Assembly: GCF_030296935.1 (NCBI RefSeq)
Contig: NZ_AP028032.1
Location: 1,178,001-1,242,000, forward strand
Direction: 5' to 3'
DNA: 64,000 nucleotides
Source of the DNA: Coprobacter fastidiosus
Lineage (GTDB): Bacteria; Bacteroidota; Bacteroidia; Bacteroidales; Coprobacteraceae
Part shown: piece after piece, positions 45,310 through 53,781 of the stretch
Layout of the letters: each line of letters opens with the position of its first letter
Numbering within the stretch: position 1 is the first letter of the stretch
The notes under the pieces: generated by a model
What the model was told of the DNA's origin: nothing
The model's input: the letters and a program-made list of their open reading frames with translations, nothing else
Databases searched by the model: none
Position numbers and translations under genes: made by a program

Positions 45310-46542
45310 ATGAAATATATCTATTCAAAACTAAGTATAGCTCTGCTGTTATTTTCTTTCTTAATAATTCCGGTAACAGCTCAAAATAATGATGATAACG
45401 ACATCGATAACGGGGTAATCTCTTCGGCAGGAAGGCAAGGATTCAGCTTTCAAACAAAAAATAAAAAATTTCTATTTAAACCGTACGCCCTCATACAAAT
45501 AGCCGGAAAATTTAATTATTATGATGATGAAGGTTTAAATCTTGCAGATCAGGATAAAGTCGCAAATTCGGGATTTGCCATACCAAATGCGATCATAGGT
45601 TTTTCAGGCAGAGCATTTGGCAGACTGACATTCAACTTTGCCCTGAACGCATCCCAAAGCGGAGGAGCATTGTTACAACAAGCTTGGTTCGATGTAAAAA
45701 TGAAAGAGGCTTTGCAATTACGTGCAGGGAAATTTAAAACGCCTTATAATCAGGCTTACTTAGTTACTTTAGGAGAAACACTTTTCCCGGTATTACCGTC
45801 ATCGCTAACCACAGGAGTCAATCTCGACAAATCATTAAATGCCGTAAAGCCCAATATTGCAACAGGCTTCGACTTAGGAATAGAATTACACGGACTCATC
45901 AAACAAAAATGGGGATATCAGGTCGGCGTATTTAATGGGACAGGAATAGACGTAAACACTGCAACCAAAACGACAAGCGATGATCATAAAGGTATCCCAT
46001 CTCTTTTATATGCCGCACGTTTTGCATATATGCCGTTCGGTCCGATGCCGACCTATCAAGGAAATCCGGACGATCTGCACAACAACAAACTTTTATTTGC
46101 CATTTCGGGAAATTATAATGTAGAAGCCGAAGACGAAAGTAGCGATGATTTACGTGCCGGATTTGAATTCGCATGGTTAAAAAACCGATTTTATATATCG
46201 GGCGAGGTTTATATGTTGCGTATGAATTTCACTAAACGGATGCAATCTGCAGCCGATTTTACGGCTTGGGGAGCTTATATACAAGGGGGATATTTTGTTA
46301 CGAGCAAACTACAAACAGCTTTACGATACGACTTTTTTGACAGAAACGGAACGGATAAAGACGGAAGCTTGAACATGCCTGCCGTGGGTCTCAACTATTT
46401 CTTTTCTCGGTGTAATCTAAAATTGCAAGCAATGTACCAATACATAGGTCGTTGGGGACATGAAACTCAACTCGACAGAGACATGGACGATAACGGAATG
46501 GCAATGCACAGCGCCACAGTAATGTTGCAATATACTTTTTAA
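45310..46542 (+). CDS. Phosphate-selective porin O/P-like outer-membrane protein
   Basis: A 410-residue outer-membrane protein with a signal peptide (to ...PVTAQ). An acidic linker is followed by FKPYALIQIAGKFNYYDDEGL, FAIPNAIIGFSGRAFGRLTFNFALNASQ, QLRAGKFKTPYNQAYL and a C-terminal strand ATVMLQYTF. This is the O/P-type porin pattern. It is the second porin of the cluster, placed between the dihaem oxidoreductase and the cytochrome gene. Phosphate specificity should not be taken from the family name. Confidence 0.88.
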   Translation: MKYIYSKLSIALLLFSFLIIPVTAQNNDDNDIDNGVISSAGRQGFSFQTKNKKFLFKPYALIQIAGKFNYYDDEGLNLADQDKVANSGFAIPNAIIGFSGRAFGRLTFNFALNASQSGGALLQQAWFDVKMKEALQLRAGKFKTPYNQAYLVTLGETLFPVLPSSLTTGVNLDKSLNAVKPNIATGFDLGIELHGLIKQKWGYQVGVFNGTGIDVNTATKTTSDDHKGIPSLLYAARFAYMPFGPMPTYQGNPDDLHNNKLLFAISGNYNVEAEDESSDDLRAGFEFAWLKNRFYISGEVYMLRMNFTKRMQSAADFTAWGAYIQGGYFVTSKLQTALRYDFFDRNGTDKDGSLNMPAVGLNYFFSRCNLKLQAMYQYIGRWGHETQLDRDMDDNGMAMHSATVMLQYTF

Positions 46543-46553
46543 AAATTCCAAAA

Positions 46554-47231
46554 ATGAAATATTCTTTTATTATAATAGCAGGATTACTTGCATTTTCAGC
46601 TTGTGACAGTGGAGACATATATCCCAAGGAAGAAGAGTACAGCGGACGCAATGTAAATGTAACTCTCCATTTCTTCGGTGTTAATGCATGGCCCGAAGAA
46701 TATGAACTGAAACTCACATCTTTCGGTGATAACGAGGATACTCCGCTAACTACCCTACTGCTGGAAAAAAACGATGAAGGCTCAGGTACTTACCTGATGC
46801 ACAATGTGCCATTCGAAGCCAAGAATATTGCCGTATCGATCATGAATAACAGAAAATGGGTATGTAATCTCAATGAACAACAATTATCCGGTAGTGAAAC
46901 AAATATATCCCTATCTGATATGAATGTAAACCTTGTACAATATAACCGCATCCAGGAACAGGTATTTAACCAATGTACTGCCTGTCATGGCGGTGCCGGA
47001 GGTTTGTATCTTACGGAAGATAAAAGTTACGATGCCTTGGTAAATAAAGCTTCTTCAACCCATCCGGATAAAATGTTAGTCGAACCGGGACTTCCAAACA
47101 GCAGTTTTATCATTACGGTACTGACAGACGCTCAAGCTACCAAAACAAACCATACGACCTTATCTTCTTTAAAAAATGACGATATAACTTTACTGAAAGA
47201 ATGGATTAAAGCCGGAGCTAAAAAAGAATAA
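46554..47231 (+). CDS. Lipoprotein with a single c-type haem site
   Basis: A 225-residue lipoprotein (lipobox FSAC, Cys17). Residues about 30-125 form a beta-rich domain (VNVTLHFFGVNAWPEEYELKLTSFG). The C-terminal part has a haem-c motif CTACH at 141-145 (FNQCTACHGGAGGLYL), then SSTHPDKMLVEPGLPNSSFI and LKEWIKAGAKKE, like small cytochrome c modules of Planctomycete-type. Last gene of the cluster, 11 bp after the porin. It probably passes electrons with the dihaem oxidoreductase at the outer membrane, which is inference. Confidence 0.85.
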   Translation: MKYSFIIIAGLLAFSACDSGDIYPKEEEYSGRNVNVTLHFFGVNAWPEEYELKLTSFGDNEDTPLTTLLLEKNDEGSGTYLMHNVPFEAKNIAVSIMNNRKWVCNLNEQQLSGSETNISLSDMNVNLVQYNRIQEQVFNQCTACHGGAGGLYLTEDKSYDALVNKASSTHPDKMLVEPGLPNSSFIITVLTDAQATKTNHTTLSSLKNDDITLLKEWIKAGAKKE

Positions 47232-47239
47232 TTCGCTCG

Positions 47240-47299
47240 GAGATGTATCTTAATGGATTATTCAAATATAATTACCCAAAGATACATCTCTATTTTTTT
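47240..47299 (+). terminator. Terminator of the porin-imelysin-dihaem cluster
   Basis: A perfect 12-bp stem GAGATGTATCTT / AAGATACATCTC with a 27-nt loop, followed by a T-run. It overlaps the end of the convergent MFS gene. Confidence 0.8.
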
Positions 47300-48495
47300 A
47301 TCTTACGTATATCCGGTAAAAACCAAGCAATCAATCCCAATAAAGGCATATAAGCACACAATTGATATACATACTCTATTCCGAACTTATCTGCCAAACC
47401 TCCTAAAACAGCCGAAGCAATTCCAGCAATTCCAAAAGCCAAACCAAAAAAAAGCCCCGAAATCAGGCCGAGTTTAGATGGTAATAATTCTTGAGCATAA
47501 ACCAATATGGCAGAAAAAGCCGAAGAAAGAATCAATCCGATAAGGATACTTAAAATACAAGTCCATAAAAGATTTGCATGAGGCATAATCAAACTGAAAG
47601 GTGCTACTCCTAAAATAGAAGCCCAGATTACATATTTCCGGCCTACTTTATCTCCAACCGGCCCTCCCAACAGAATGCCAAGTGCCGAAGCGAACAGAAA
47701 AGCAAACAGAAAGAATTGCGAATCACGAACAGTTACATCGAATTTCTCTATTAGAAAAAATGTATAGTAGCTGGTTATACTTGCTAAATAAACATATTTG
47801 GAGAAAATCAAAATCAACAAAACCGACAACGAAAATATCGTCTTTTTACGAGATAACGGTGACATAACCTCAGTTTTCATTCCATCCTTATTTAACCGTA
47901 AAGCCTTCAGTTTTCTTTTGTACCACCGGCAAATAGGTATCATTACAATTATGGCACATAAAGCCAATAGGGCAAAAAACACGATATTACGCTGTCCATA
48001 AGGCGCTATACACAACGCAGCAAGTAACGGGCCTAATGAACTTCCCATATTCCCACCGACCTGAAAAACCGATTGGGCAAGTCCTCGCTTCCCACCGGAA
48101 GCTAAAGAAGTAAGACGAGACGCCTCCGGATGCAGTATAGAAGATCCTATACCCACCAAAAACACAGAGAATAAAACCTGATGCAAAGTTCCCGAAAAAG
48201 CTAAAACAACAAGTCCGATGAGAGTAAAACTCATCCCGATCGGCAAAAACCACGGATTAGGCTTTTTATCCAGATAAAACCCGACTAACGGTTGAAATAC
48301 CGAAGCCGAGATCTGGTAAACCAATGTTATGAATCCGATCTGGACAAAACTCAAAGCCATACTCTCTTTCAACAAAGGATATACAGCTGTAATTACAGAC
48401 TGTAATGTATCATTTAATAAATGAGAAAGGCCCAATGCCAATAACACTCGAAAAGCTGTACTCTCAGCAGCTTTCGGGAAAGATTGCTCTTGCAT
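47290..48495 (-). CDS. MFS exporter, Fsr (fosmidomycin-resistance)-like
   Basis: About 401 residues with 12 membrane helices. Close to the Fsr branch of the MFS: LLALGLSHLLNDTLQSVITAVYPLLKESMALSFVQIG near the N-terminus, YQISASVFQPLVGFYLDKKP, GSSILHPEASRLTSLASGGKRGLAQSVFQVGGNMGSSLGPLLA near 120-165 (the family's diagnostic loop) and GGPVGDKVGRKYV in the second half. It probably exports small toxic compounds. The ATG at 48495 is chosen; a GTG at 48516 lies inside a hairpin. The leader carries a terminator, hinting at attenuation. Confidence 0.9.
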   Translation of the reverse strand: MQEQSFPKAAESTAFRVLLALGLSHLLNDTLQSVITAVYPLLKESMALSFVQIGFITLVYQISASVFQPLVGFYLDKKPNPWFLPIGMSFTLIGLVVLAFSGTLHQVLFSVFLVGIGSSILHPEASRLTSLASGGKRGLAQSVFQVGGNMGSSLGPLLAALCIAPYGQRNIVFFALLALCAIIVMIPICRWYKRKLKALRLNKDGMKTEVMSPLSRKKTIFSLSVLLILIFSKYVYLASITSYYTFFLIEKFDVTVRDSQFFLFAFLFASALGILLGGPVGDKVGRKYVIWASILGVAPFSLIMPHANLLWTCILSILIGLILSSAFSAILVYAQELLPSKLGLISGLFFGLAFGIAGIASAVLGGLADKFGIEYVYQLCAYMPLLGLIAWFLPDIRKIKK

Positions 48496-48500
48496 AACTT

Positions 48501-48524
48501 CTAATTTTGGGAGCACAAAATTAG
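48501..48524 (-). promoter_or_regulatory. Hairpin immediately before the MFS start codon
   Basis: CTAATTTTG / CAAAATTAG, 9 bp with a 6-nt loop, ends 5 bp before the ATG at 48495 and directly follows the leader terminator. It may limit ribosome access. Confidence 0.45.
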
Positions 48525-48529
48525 TAAAA

Positions 48530-48582
48530 AAAGAGGTTCAAAGAACTTTAGTACAAAAAGTTCTTGAATCTCACACCTCTTT
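48530..48582 (-). terminator. Terminator-like hairpin in the MFS leader
   Basis: On the minus strand AAAGAGGT pairs with ACCTCTTT. Inside it TTCA-A-GAACTT-type arms (AGAACTT/AAGTTCT plus TTCA/TGAA) pair again. Seven Ts follow. No minus-strand gene lies upstream, so it ends no known transcript; it lies inside the presumed leader of the MFS gene, 35 bp before its start. Confidence 0.65.
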
Positions 48583-48610
48583 ATTCTATTAAATTATTCC
48601 AACAACGACT

Positions 48611-48619
48611 GCAAATATT
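48611..48619 (-). promoter_or_regulatory. Near-match -7 element for the MFS gene
   Basis: AATATTTGC on the minus strand differs from TAnnTTTGY at one base. A start near 48607 would give a leader of about 110 nt that includes the terminator hairpin. Confidence 0.4.
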
Positions 48620-48795
48620 ATTTTATTCAATTCAAAATCATCCCTGAAGGAGATAAAATAATAAGATTATCTGTATATAAATTTGAATTTTTTATGTACA
48701 TTTAGATTGAATGTTGAAATCAATATATCTATTTCTTGCAATAACGAAACATTGTAAAAGTTTGATTGTAATGGTATTTGCAAATCTCCAATAGC

Positions 48796-49164
48796 ATGAT
48801 TATGAAAAAGCGAGTTATAAGTATCGTCGGTCTTGTGATAATTGTGATCTTAATATCGTATGGTCTAACGATTTTCGAAATTAAGTCAAAAATTATATGG
48901 GGGTTACTATTTGTTGCCTTGACTTATCTTATTTGTGCAATGACCAACAAATTCCTTAAACCGAATACAATTTTATATGCATTATTAACAGGTATCGTTG
49001 TTACACATATCCCATGGTGGATAAGTCTTCATATCAACTATAATATAAACTTCGACTCACTAATTCGAAATTTTTTTGAAGGGACAAAAATGTCCTATTC
49101 CATTGCAGGGGCAATATCGGGATACTTGTTGTATAAACTCTCAAAGCTATTTCGACAAAAATAG
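48796..49164 (+). CDS. Small membrane protein, unknown function
   Basis: About 122 residues from the ATG at 48796 (an alternative at 48802 gives MKKRVIS; a TTG at 48778 is less likely). Three or four hydrophobic helices (IVGLVIIVILISYGLTIF, IIWGLLFVALTYLICAM, TILYALLTGIVVTHIPWWISL, YSIAGAISGYLLYKL). No family motif recognised. It stands alone; a short GTATTAG/CTAATAC hairpin covers its 3' end (49164-49183). No clear -7 element is visible in the 260-bp gap upstream. Confidence 0.6.
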   Translation: MIMKKRVISIVGLVIIVILISYGLTIFEIKSKIIWGLLFVALTYLICAMTNKFLKPNTILYALLTGIVVTHIPWWISLHINYNINFDSLIRNFFEGTKMSYSIAGAISGYLLYKLSKLFRQK

Positions 49165-49228
49165 TATTAGCCCAGACTAATACCATAAAAACTACAATTA
49201 AAAAAGGAAGTTAAAAGATGCGCCCCCT

Positions 49229-49678
49229 TTAGACATTACTCAACGGAATCTCTTTCTCTTTTAAGAAATCGGAATATTCTCGAATATAATCATTTTCATC
49301 ATACAATTCGGAAGCTAATACCAAAGAAACCGCTCCCGAAGAAAAATTGTTCAACTCACGCCAAATTCCGGGACGGATTAATAATCCGTAATAAGGACGA
49401 TTCAACGATACAATACGACGCTCTCTCCCATCATCCAAAATGACATCAAAGCTTCCACTGGCAGCAACGATCAACTGGTATAAAACACGATGGGCATGTC
49501 CTCCTCGTTCTTCTCCTCCGGGAACATCATATAAATAATAAATACGACGAATATCGAACGGTACGGTTATGCAGTCTTCTACCACTGTTATATTTCCATT
49601 GAGGCGAGAATGTTTGTCCAGTTCTATCACCTGACAATCACCGACTCTACTCATTACAAATATATTATCCATGCTCAA
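49229..49678 (-). CDS. FdtA/QdtA-type cupin ketoisomerase, second copy
   Basis: A 149-residue single cupin domain of the FdtA/QdtA (WxcM-like) family, which isomerises dTDP-4-keto-6-deoxyglucose to a 3-keto sugar. It keeps the expected His-Ala-His ([27 protein letters not shown], about 57-85) and the FDIRRIYYLYDVPGGE strand before it. Its start overlaps the end of the first copy by 14 bp, so the two are translated together. It lies downstream of rfbB-rfbA, which make the substrate. Confidence 0.88.
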   Translation of the reverse strand: MSMDNIFVMSRVGDCQVIELDKHSRLNGNITVVEDCITVPFDIRRIYYLYDVPGGEERGGHAHRVLYQLIVAASGSFDVILDDGRERRIVSLNRPYYGLLIRPGIWRELNNFSSGAVSLVLASELYDENDYIREYSDFLKEKEIPLSNV

Positions 49679-50084
49679 GACATTTTAAATATAGATCATA
49701 ATCCTCAATATAATCTTCGGGATCATACAATGTAGAAGATAATACCAAGGCTAACGAATTGGTGGAAAAATTTTCCAATCTGCGCCAAATCATATTAGGG
49801 ATATACACTCCGTAATAAGACCGATTCAAAGGATATACCTTTTCTTGCCGCCCATCATTCAGAATTACATCGAAACTACCGGACAAAGCCACAATGAACT
49901 CTTGCTGCTCTATAAAAGCATGCCCGTCTCGCTTTTCACCTCCAGGAACGTCATACACCCAATAAGACCGTTTTATAGGAAAAGGAATATGCCGAAATTC
50001 TTCTATGAAAGAAAGATTTCCGCGCGCATCTACAATTTTAGGCAAATCGACTATTTTAACGGCCTCCAACCCCATCGACTTCAT
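49665..50084 (-). CDS. FdtA/QdtA-type cupin protein, first copy, altered active site
   Basis: A 139-residue cupin closely similar to the next gene ([23 protein letters not shown]). The catalytic-type HAH is HAF here (about 50-57, [25 protein letters not shown]), so one active-site His is missing. It may be an inactive partner, a heteromer subunit or an enzyme with another outcome. Start at 50084 or the ATG at 50075; it overlaps the end of rfbA. Confidence 0.85.
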   Translation of the reverse strand: MKSMGLEAVKIVDLPKIVDARGNLSFIEEFRHIPFPIKRSYWVYDVPGGEKRDGHAFIEQQEFIVALSGSFDVILNDGRQEKVYPLNRSYYGVYIPNMIWRRLENFSTNSLALVLSSTLYDPEDYIEDYDLYLKCLEHG

Positions 50085-50952
50085 CTTTGATAAGATTAAT
50101 CATATATTGCCCGTACTGATTCTTCAACATAGGTTTCGCTTGTTGCAACACAGATTCTTTCGAGATCCATCCTTTTCTGTATGCAATCTCCTCCAGACAA
50201 GCAACTTTCAGTCCCTGACGATGCTCGATAGTTTCTATAAAAGCCGATGCTTCGAACAGCGAATCATGTGTTCCCGTATCAAGCCATGCAAACCCTCGTC
50301 CCATTAACTGAACTTTTAACTCTCCAGTTTCTAAAAAAGCTTGATTTACCGAAGTTATTTCAAGTTCTCCACGTGCAGAAGGTTTTATCGATTTAGCTAT
50401 ATCTACAACCTTATTCGGGTAAAAATAAAGTCCTACTACCGCATAGTTAGATTTCGGTTTTTCGGGTTTTTCCTCAATAGAAGTCACATTTCCTTCTGTA
50501 TCAAAAGCCGCAACTCCATATCGTTCAGGATCACTGACTCTGTACCCGAATACCGTAGCATATCCGTTCCCGACATTTTCAACAGCAGCACGCAACATCG
50601 CAGAAAAACTCTGCCCGTAAAAAATATTATCACCTAACACCAAGCAGACCGAATCATTACCTATAAATTCTTCTCCGATAATAAATGCCTGTGCCAAACC
50701 GTCTGGAGTCGGTTGTTCGGCATATTCAAAACGAACGCCAAACTGAGATCCATCACCTAACAAACGTTCGAATCCGGGTAAATCGAAAGGTGTAGAAATA
50801 ATCAAAATATCCCGAATGCCGGCTAACATCAATACCGAAATAGGATAATATATCATCGGTTTATCATATACCGGCAATAACTGTTTTGAAACACCCTTCG
50901 TAATTGGATACAAACGTGTCCCAGAGCCTCCGGCCAAAACAATCCCTTTCAT
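50056..50952 (-). CDS. rfbA: Glucose-1-phosphate thymidylyltransferase
   Basis: A 298-residue nucleotidyltransferase joining dTTP and glucose-1-phosphate to dTDP-glucose. Visible: [35 protein letters not shown] at the N-terminus, [13 protein letters not shown] near 108 and [18 protein letters not shown] near 220. Full length. It lies 5 bp after rfbB and overlaps the first FdtA-type gene, so all four are one operon. Confidence 0.96.
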   Translation of the reverse strand: MKGIVLAGGSGTRLYPITKGVSKQLLPVYDKPMIYYPISVLMLAGIRDILIISTPFDLPGFERLLGDGSQFGVRFEYAEQPTPDGLAQAFIIGEEFIGNDSVCLVLGDNIFYGQSFSAMLRAAVENVGNGYATVFGYRVSDPERYGVAAFDTEGNVTSIEEKPEKPKSNYAVVGLYFYPNKVVDIAKSIKPSARGELEITSVNQAFLETGELKVQLMGRGFAWLDTGTHDSLFEASAFIETIEHRQGLKVACLEEIAYRKGWISKESVLQQAKPMLKNQYGQYMINLIKDEVDGVGGR

Positions 50953-50957
50953 TTTTT

Positions 50958-52160
50958 TTAATTTTTATGTCCGTACATTTGTTCATAATACTTTTGATAG
51001 TCTCCACTGGCTACTTCCTCAACCCAATCCTGATTCTCAAGATACCAACGGATTGTCTTCTCAATCCCCTCTGTAAATGGAGTTTCAGGATACCAACCTA
51101 ACTCTTTCGCTGTTTTCGAAGGGTCTATCGCATAACGCATATCATGCCCCAAACGGTCTCCCACATAAATAATCAGATCATAATTTATATTCGAAATATC
51201 GGTTCTAAGAACTTTTTGATAATGGGGTTCTTCCTTCATTAAACGCACGACAGTATCGATAATCAGCTTTACGATATTGACATTTTGTTCTTCATTAAAT
51301 CCTCCTATATTATACACCTCTCCTATTCTTCCCGAATTCAATACCATATCAATTGCTTTAGCATGATCTTCGACATATAACCAATCGCGAACATTCTCAC
51401 CTTTACCATATACCGGCAGCTTTTTACCTTCAAGAATATTTTTAATAATCAAAGGTATCAATTTTTCCGGAAAATGATACGGACCGTAATTGTTCGAACA
51501 ACGAGTAATATTTACAGGAAATTTATATGTTTCATGATATGCTCTAACAATCAAATCGGCACCTGTCTTTGAAGATGAATATGGAGAACGCGGATCTAAA
51601 GGTGTATCTTCCGTAAAAAAATACTTACCGTAAGTATGTATTGCCGAACGTCCTTTCACAACAGACTTCACCGCTTCATCTTTAATAACCAAAGGCTGAG
51701 GATCTACAAAATCTTTATTTAATGATCCATATACCTCATCAGTAGATACCTGCAAATATTTTTTACCTTCGCGATAAGTCGGATAACCATCTGCATCTTT
51801 ACCTGTCATCCATGCTTTTTTAGCACATTCCAACAAATTTTGAGTTCCCAAAATATTCGTCTGTAAAAATAACTGAGGGTTTGTAATACTTCTGTCTACA
51901 TGAGACTCGGCAGCAAAATTGACAACATAATCAATATCATTTTCCGCAAAAATATAAGAAACCAATTCTTCATTGCCGATATCTCCTTTTACAAATTTTA
52001 CACGAGGATCTTTCAATTCGGTCTTTATCGTCCCTAAATTACCGGCATAAGTCAACTTATCTAAAATAACAATATGAATATCTTCATATTTTTTAAGCAT
52101 GTACTTTACAAAATTTGCACCAATAAACCCGGCTGCTCCCGTTACCAAGTATGTTTTCAT
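50958..52160 (-). CDS. rfbB: dTDP-glucose 4,6-dehydratase
   Basis: A 400-residue extended SDR making dTDP-4-keto-6-deoxyglucose. NAD motif [15 protein letters not shown] near 7-21, [13 protein letters not shown] near 82, STDEVYGSL near 142, active-site YSSSK near 192 ([12 protein letters not shown]) and [17 protein letters not shown] near 218. It is somewhat longer than the usual ~355 residues because of inserts near 115-125 and 155-180. First gene of the operon. rfbC and rfbD are absent here, so the product goes to the FdtA-type enzymes rather than to rhamnose, at least locally. Confidence 0.95.
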   Translation of the reverse strand: MKTYLVTGAAGFIGANFVKYMLKKYEDIHIVILDKLTYAGNLGTIKTELKDPRVKFVKGDIGNEELVSYIFAENDIDYVVNFAAESHVDRSITNPQLFLQTNILGTQNLLECAKKAWMTGKDADGYPTYREGKKYLQVSTDEVYGSLNKDFVDPQPLVIKDEAVKSVVKGRSAIHTYGKYFFTEDTPLDPRSPYSSSKTGADLIVRAYHETYKFPVNITRCSNNYGPYHFPEKLIPLIIKNILEGKKLPVYGKGENVRDWLYVEDHAKAIDMVLNSGRIGEVYNIGGFNEEQNVNIVKLIIDTVVRLMKEEPHYQKVLRTDISNINYDLIIYVGDRLGHDMRYAIDPSKTAKELGWYPETPFTEGIEKTIRWYLENQDWVEEVASGDYQKYYEQMYGHKN

Positions 52161-52186
52161 AAATCATTTATTAAAATAAAACGTTG

Positions 52187-52194
52187 CAAGATAC
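52187..52194 (-). promoter_or_regulatory. Possible -7 element of the rfb-fdtA operon
   Basis: TATCTTGC on the minus strand lacks one T of TAnnTTTGY. It lies about 26 bp before the rfbB ATG. Weak evidence. Confidence 0.3.
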
Positions 52195-52382
52195 GAATAT
52201 TTTTTCATGGAATACCGTAAATTTAAACTTAAATCGGATTCTTTTTTTTATAACCTGATAAAAAATTCAAACTGGCTTTTAATATAATATAGATATAAGC
52301 TAAAATTATTTTCTCAAATAAAAATCGTCATTTTTTACACATTTATTGTACGAATATAAGATACAAAGAAATAAAAATTTCC

Positions 52383-52391
52383 TATATTTGC
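52383..52391 (+). promoter_or_regulatory. -7 element of the rseC-rnf operon
   Basis: TATATTTGC matches TAnnTTTGY exactly and sits 28 bp before the ATG at 52420. No -33 TTTG at the right distance. Confidence 0.6.
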
Positions 52392-52419
52392 CCCATAATT
52401 GCAATGTCGAGATAGCAAA

Positions 52420-52833
52420 ATGGATAATACTATAAAACACGAAGGTATCGTAGAACGAATTGAAAACGGTATTGCTTATGTAAAAATCATACAACATTCC
52501 GCATGTTCAGGATGTCATGTCAAAGCAGCTTGTACGATAGCAGATCAACAAGAAAAAATTATTGAAACGGTTTGTTCGGGATGCAATATAAAAATAGGGG
52601 AGCGTGTTTTTATAGTCGGAAACGAAACAATGAGCCGAAAGGCTTTAAAACTGGCAATCATATATCCGTTTTTTTGTCTTTTCGGCATACTTTGCATTGC
52701 ATACGCTTTTTCTGTAAATGAATTGCTATCCGGTATTTTATCCATTATAGCTCTAATACCCTATTACACAGTTCTATATTTTCGTAAAAGCAAACTAAGA
52801 AAAGATTTCATATTCACATTGGAGAAAGAATAA
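52420..52833 (+). CDS. RseC/MucC-family membrane protein
   Basis: About 137 residues from the ATG at 52420 (the frame runs back to a TTG at 52399). An N-terminal cysteine-rich domain has SACSGCHVKAAC and VCSGCNIKIG, then two membrane helices (about 80-100, 105-122) and a basic tail. RseC-like proteins accompany Rnf operons (they help keep SoxR reduced in E. coli). In Bacteroidota this gene regularly leads rnfBCDGEA, as here. Its role may be redox sensing or Rnf assembly; not settled. Confidence 0.9.
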   Translation: MDNTIKHEGIVERIENGIAYVKIIQHSACSGCHVKAACTIADQQEKIIETVCSGCNIKIGERVFIVGNETMSRKALKLAIIYPFFCLFGILCIAYAFSVNELLSGILSIIALIPYYTVLYFRKSKLRKDFIFTLEKE

Positions 52834-52867
52834 ACAGAACGACTTAAACTTTAAATAGAACAAACAC

Positions 52868-53722
52868 ATGAATTTAGTATTAATTGCGACTTTTTCACTT
52901 GGAGCAATCGGGGCAATAAGTGCTGTTATCCTGTATTTTGTCGCACAAAAATTTAAGGTGTACGAAGATCCTCGAAACGGACAAGTAGAAGAGGTGCTTC
53001 CGGGAGCTAACTGCGGAGGATGCGGATACCCCGGATGTAAAGGTTTCGCTGATGCTTGCGTCAAAGCTGAGTCATTGGACGAACTTCTATGCCCCGTAGG
53101 GGGTACTCCCGTTATGGCCAAAGTTGCTGCAATTTTAGGTAAAGAAGTAATCGAAAGTACTCCCAAAGTCGCTGTAATCCGTTGTAACGGCACTTGTAAC
53201 AACAGAGTGAAAACGAATATTTACGATGGGGCTAAAAGTTGTGCTATCGAAGCTGCTCTTTATGGAGGCGACACCGGATGTTCTTTCGGATGCTTGGGAA
53301 ACGGAGATTGTGTAAAAGCCTGCGCTTTTGGGGCTATACATATGAACCCTGAAACCGGGCTACCCGAAATCGATGACGAAAAATGTACAGGATGCGGTGC
53401 ATGTGTAAAAGCGTGCCCTAAAATGATTATCGAACTGAGGAAAAAAGGGCCTAAATCACGCCGTATATTTGTCAGTTGCATGAACAAAGACAAAGGTGGT
53501 ATAGCACGAAAAGCCTGTACTGCCGCATGTATAGGCTGCGGGAAATGTGCTAAAGAATGCCCATTCGACGCGATTACTGTAGAAAATAATCTCGCATATA
53601 TAGATGATAACAAATGCCGTTTATGCCGTAAATGCGAAGCCGTATGTCCCACCGGGGCAATTCATACAATAAACTTTCCTCTCCGAAAACCGGCAGAAAC
53701 TACGGTAACTGCCGAAACATAA
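52868..53722 (+). CDS. rnfB: Rnf complex subunit B (iron-sulfur protein)
   Basis: A 284-residue subunit with an N-terminal membrane helix and a cysteine block CGGCGYPGCKGFADAC (about 47-62) with a further Cys near 75 for one [4Fe-4S]. Ferredoxin-type motifs follow: CTGCGACVKACP, CIGCGKCAKECP and CRLCRKCEAVCP, plus GNGDCVKACAFGAI. RnfB receives electrons from ferredoxin and passes them into the membrane complex that pumps Na+ or H+ and reduces NAD. Operon order here is B-C-D-G-E-A. Confidence 0.96.
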   Translation: MNLVLIATFSLGAIGAISAVILYFVAQKFKVYEDPRNGQVEEVLPGANCGGCGYPGCKGFADACVKAESLDELLCPVGGTPVMAKVAAILGKEVIESTPKVAVIRCNGTCNNRVKTNIYDGAKSCAIEAALYGGDTGCSFGCLGNGDCVKACAFGAIHMNPETGLPEIDDEKCTGCGACVKACPKMIIELRKKGPKSRRIFVSCMNKDKGGIARKACTAACIGCGKCAKECPFDAITVENNLAYIDDNKCRLCRKCEAVCPTGAIHTINFPLRKPAETTVTAET

Positions 53723-53781
53723 ACCTGAAAATAACCATTACGAATTATCAAATCAGAATCCAATTATAAACATAATTATAT

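Noticed and set aside
47253-47477. 74-codon plus-strand ORF at the end of the MFS gene
   Set aside because: It is mostly antisense to a clear MFS coding frame and its start lies in the loop of a terminator hairpin.
50764-50790. GTTCGAATCC-like stretch resembling a tRNA T-loop
   Set aside because: It lies inside rfbA in frame and has no acceptor stem or other arms, so it is a chance match.
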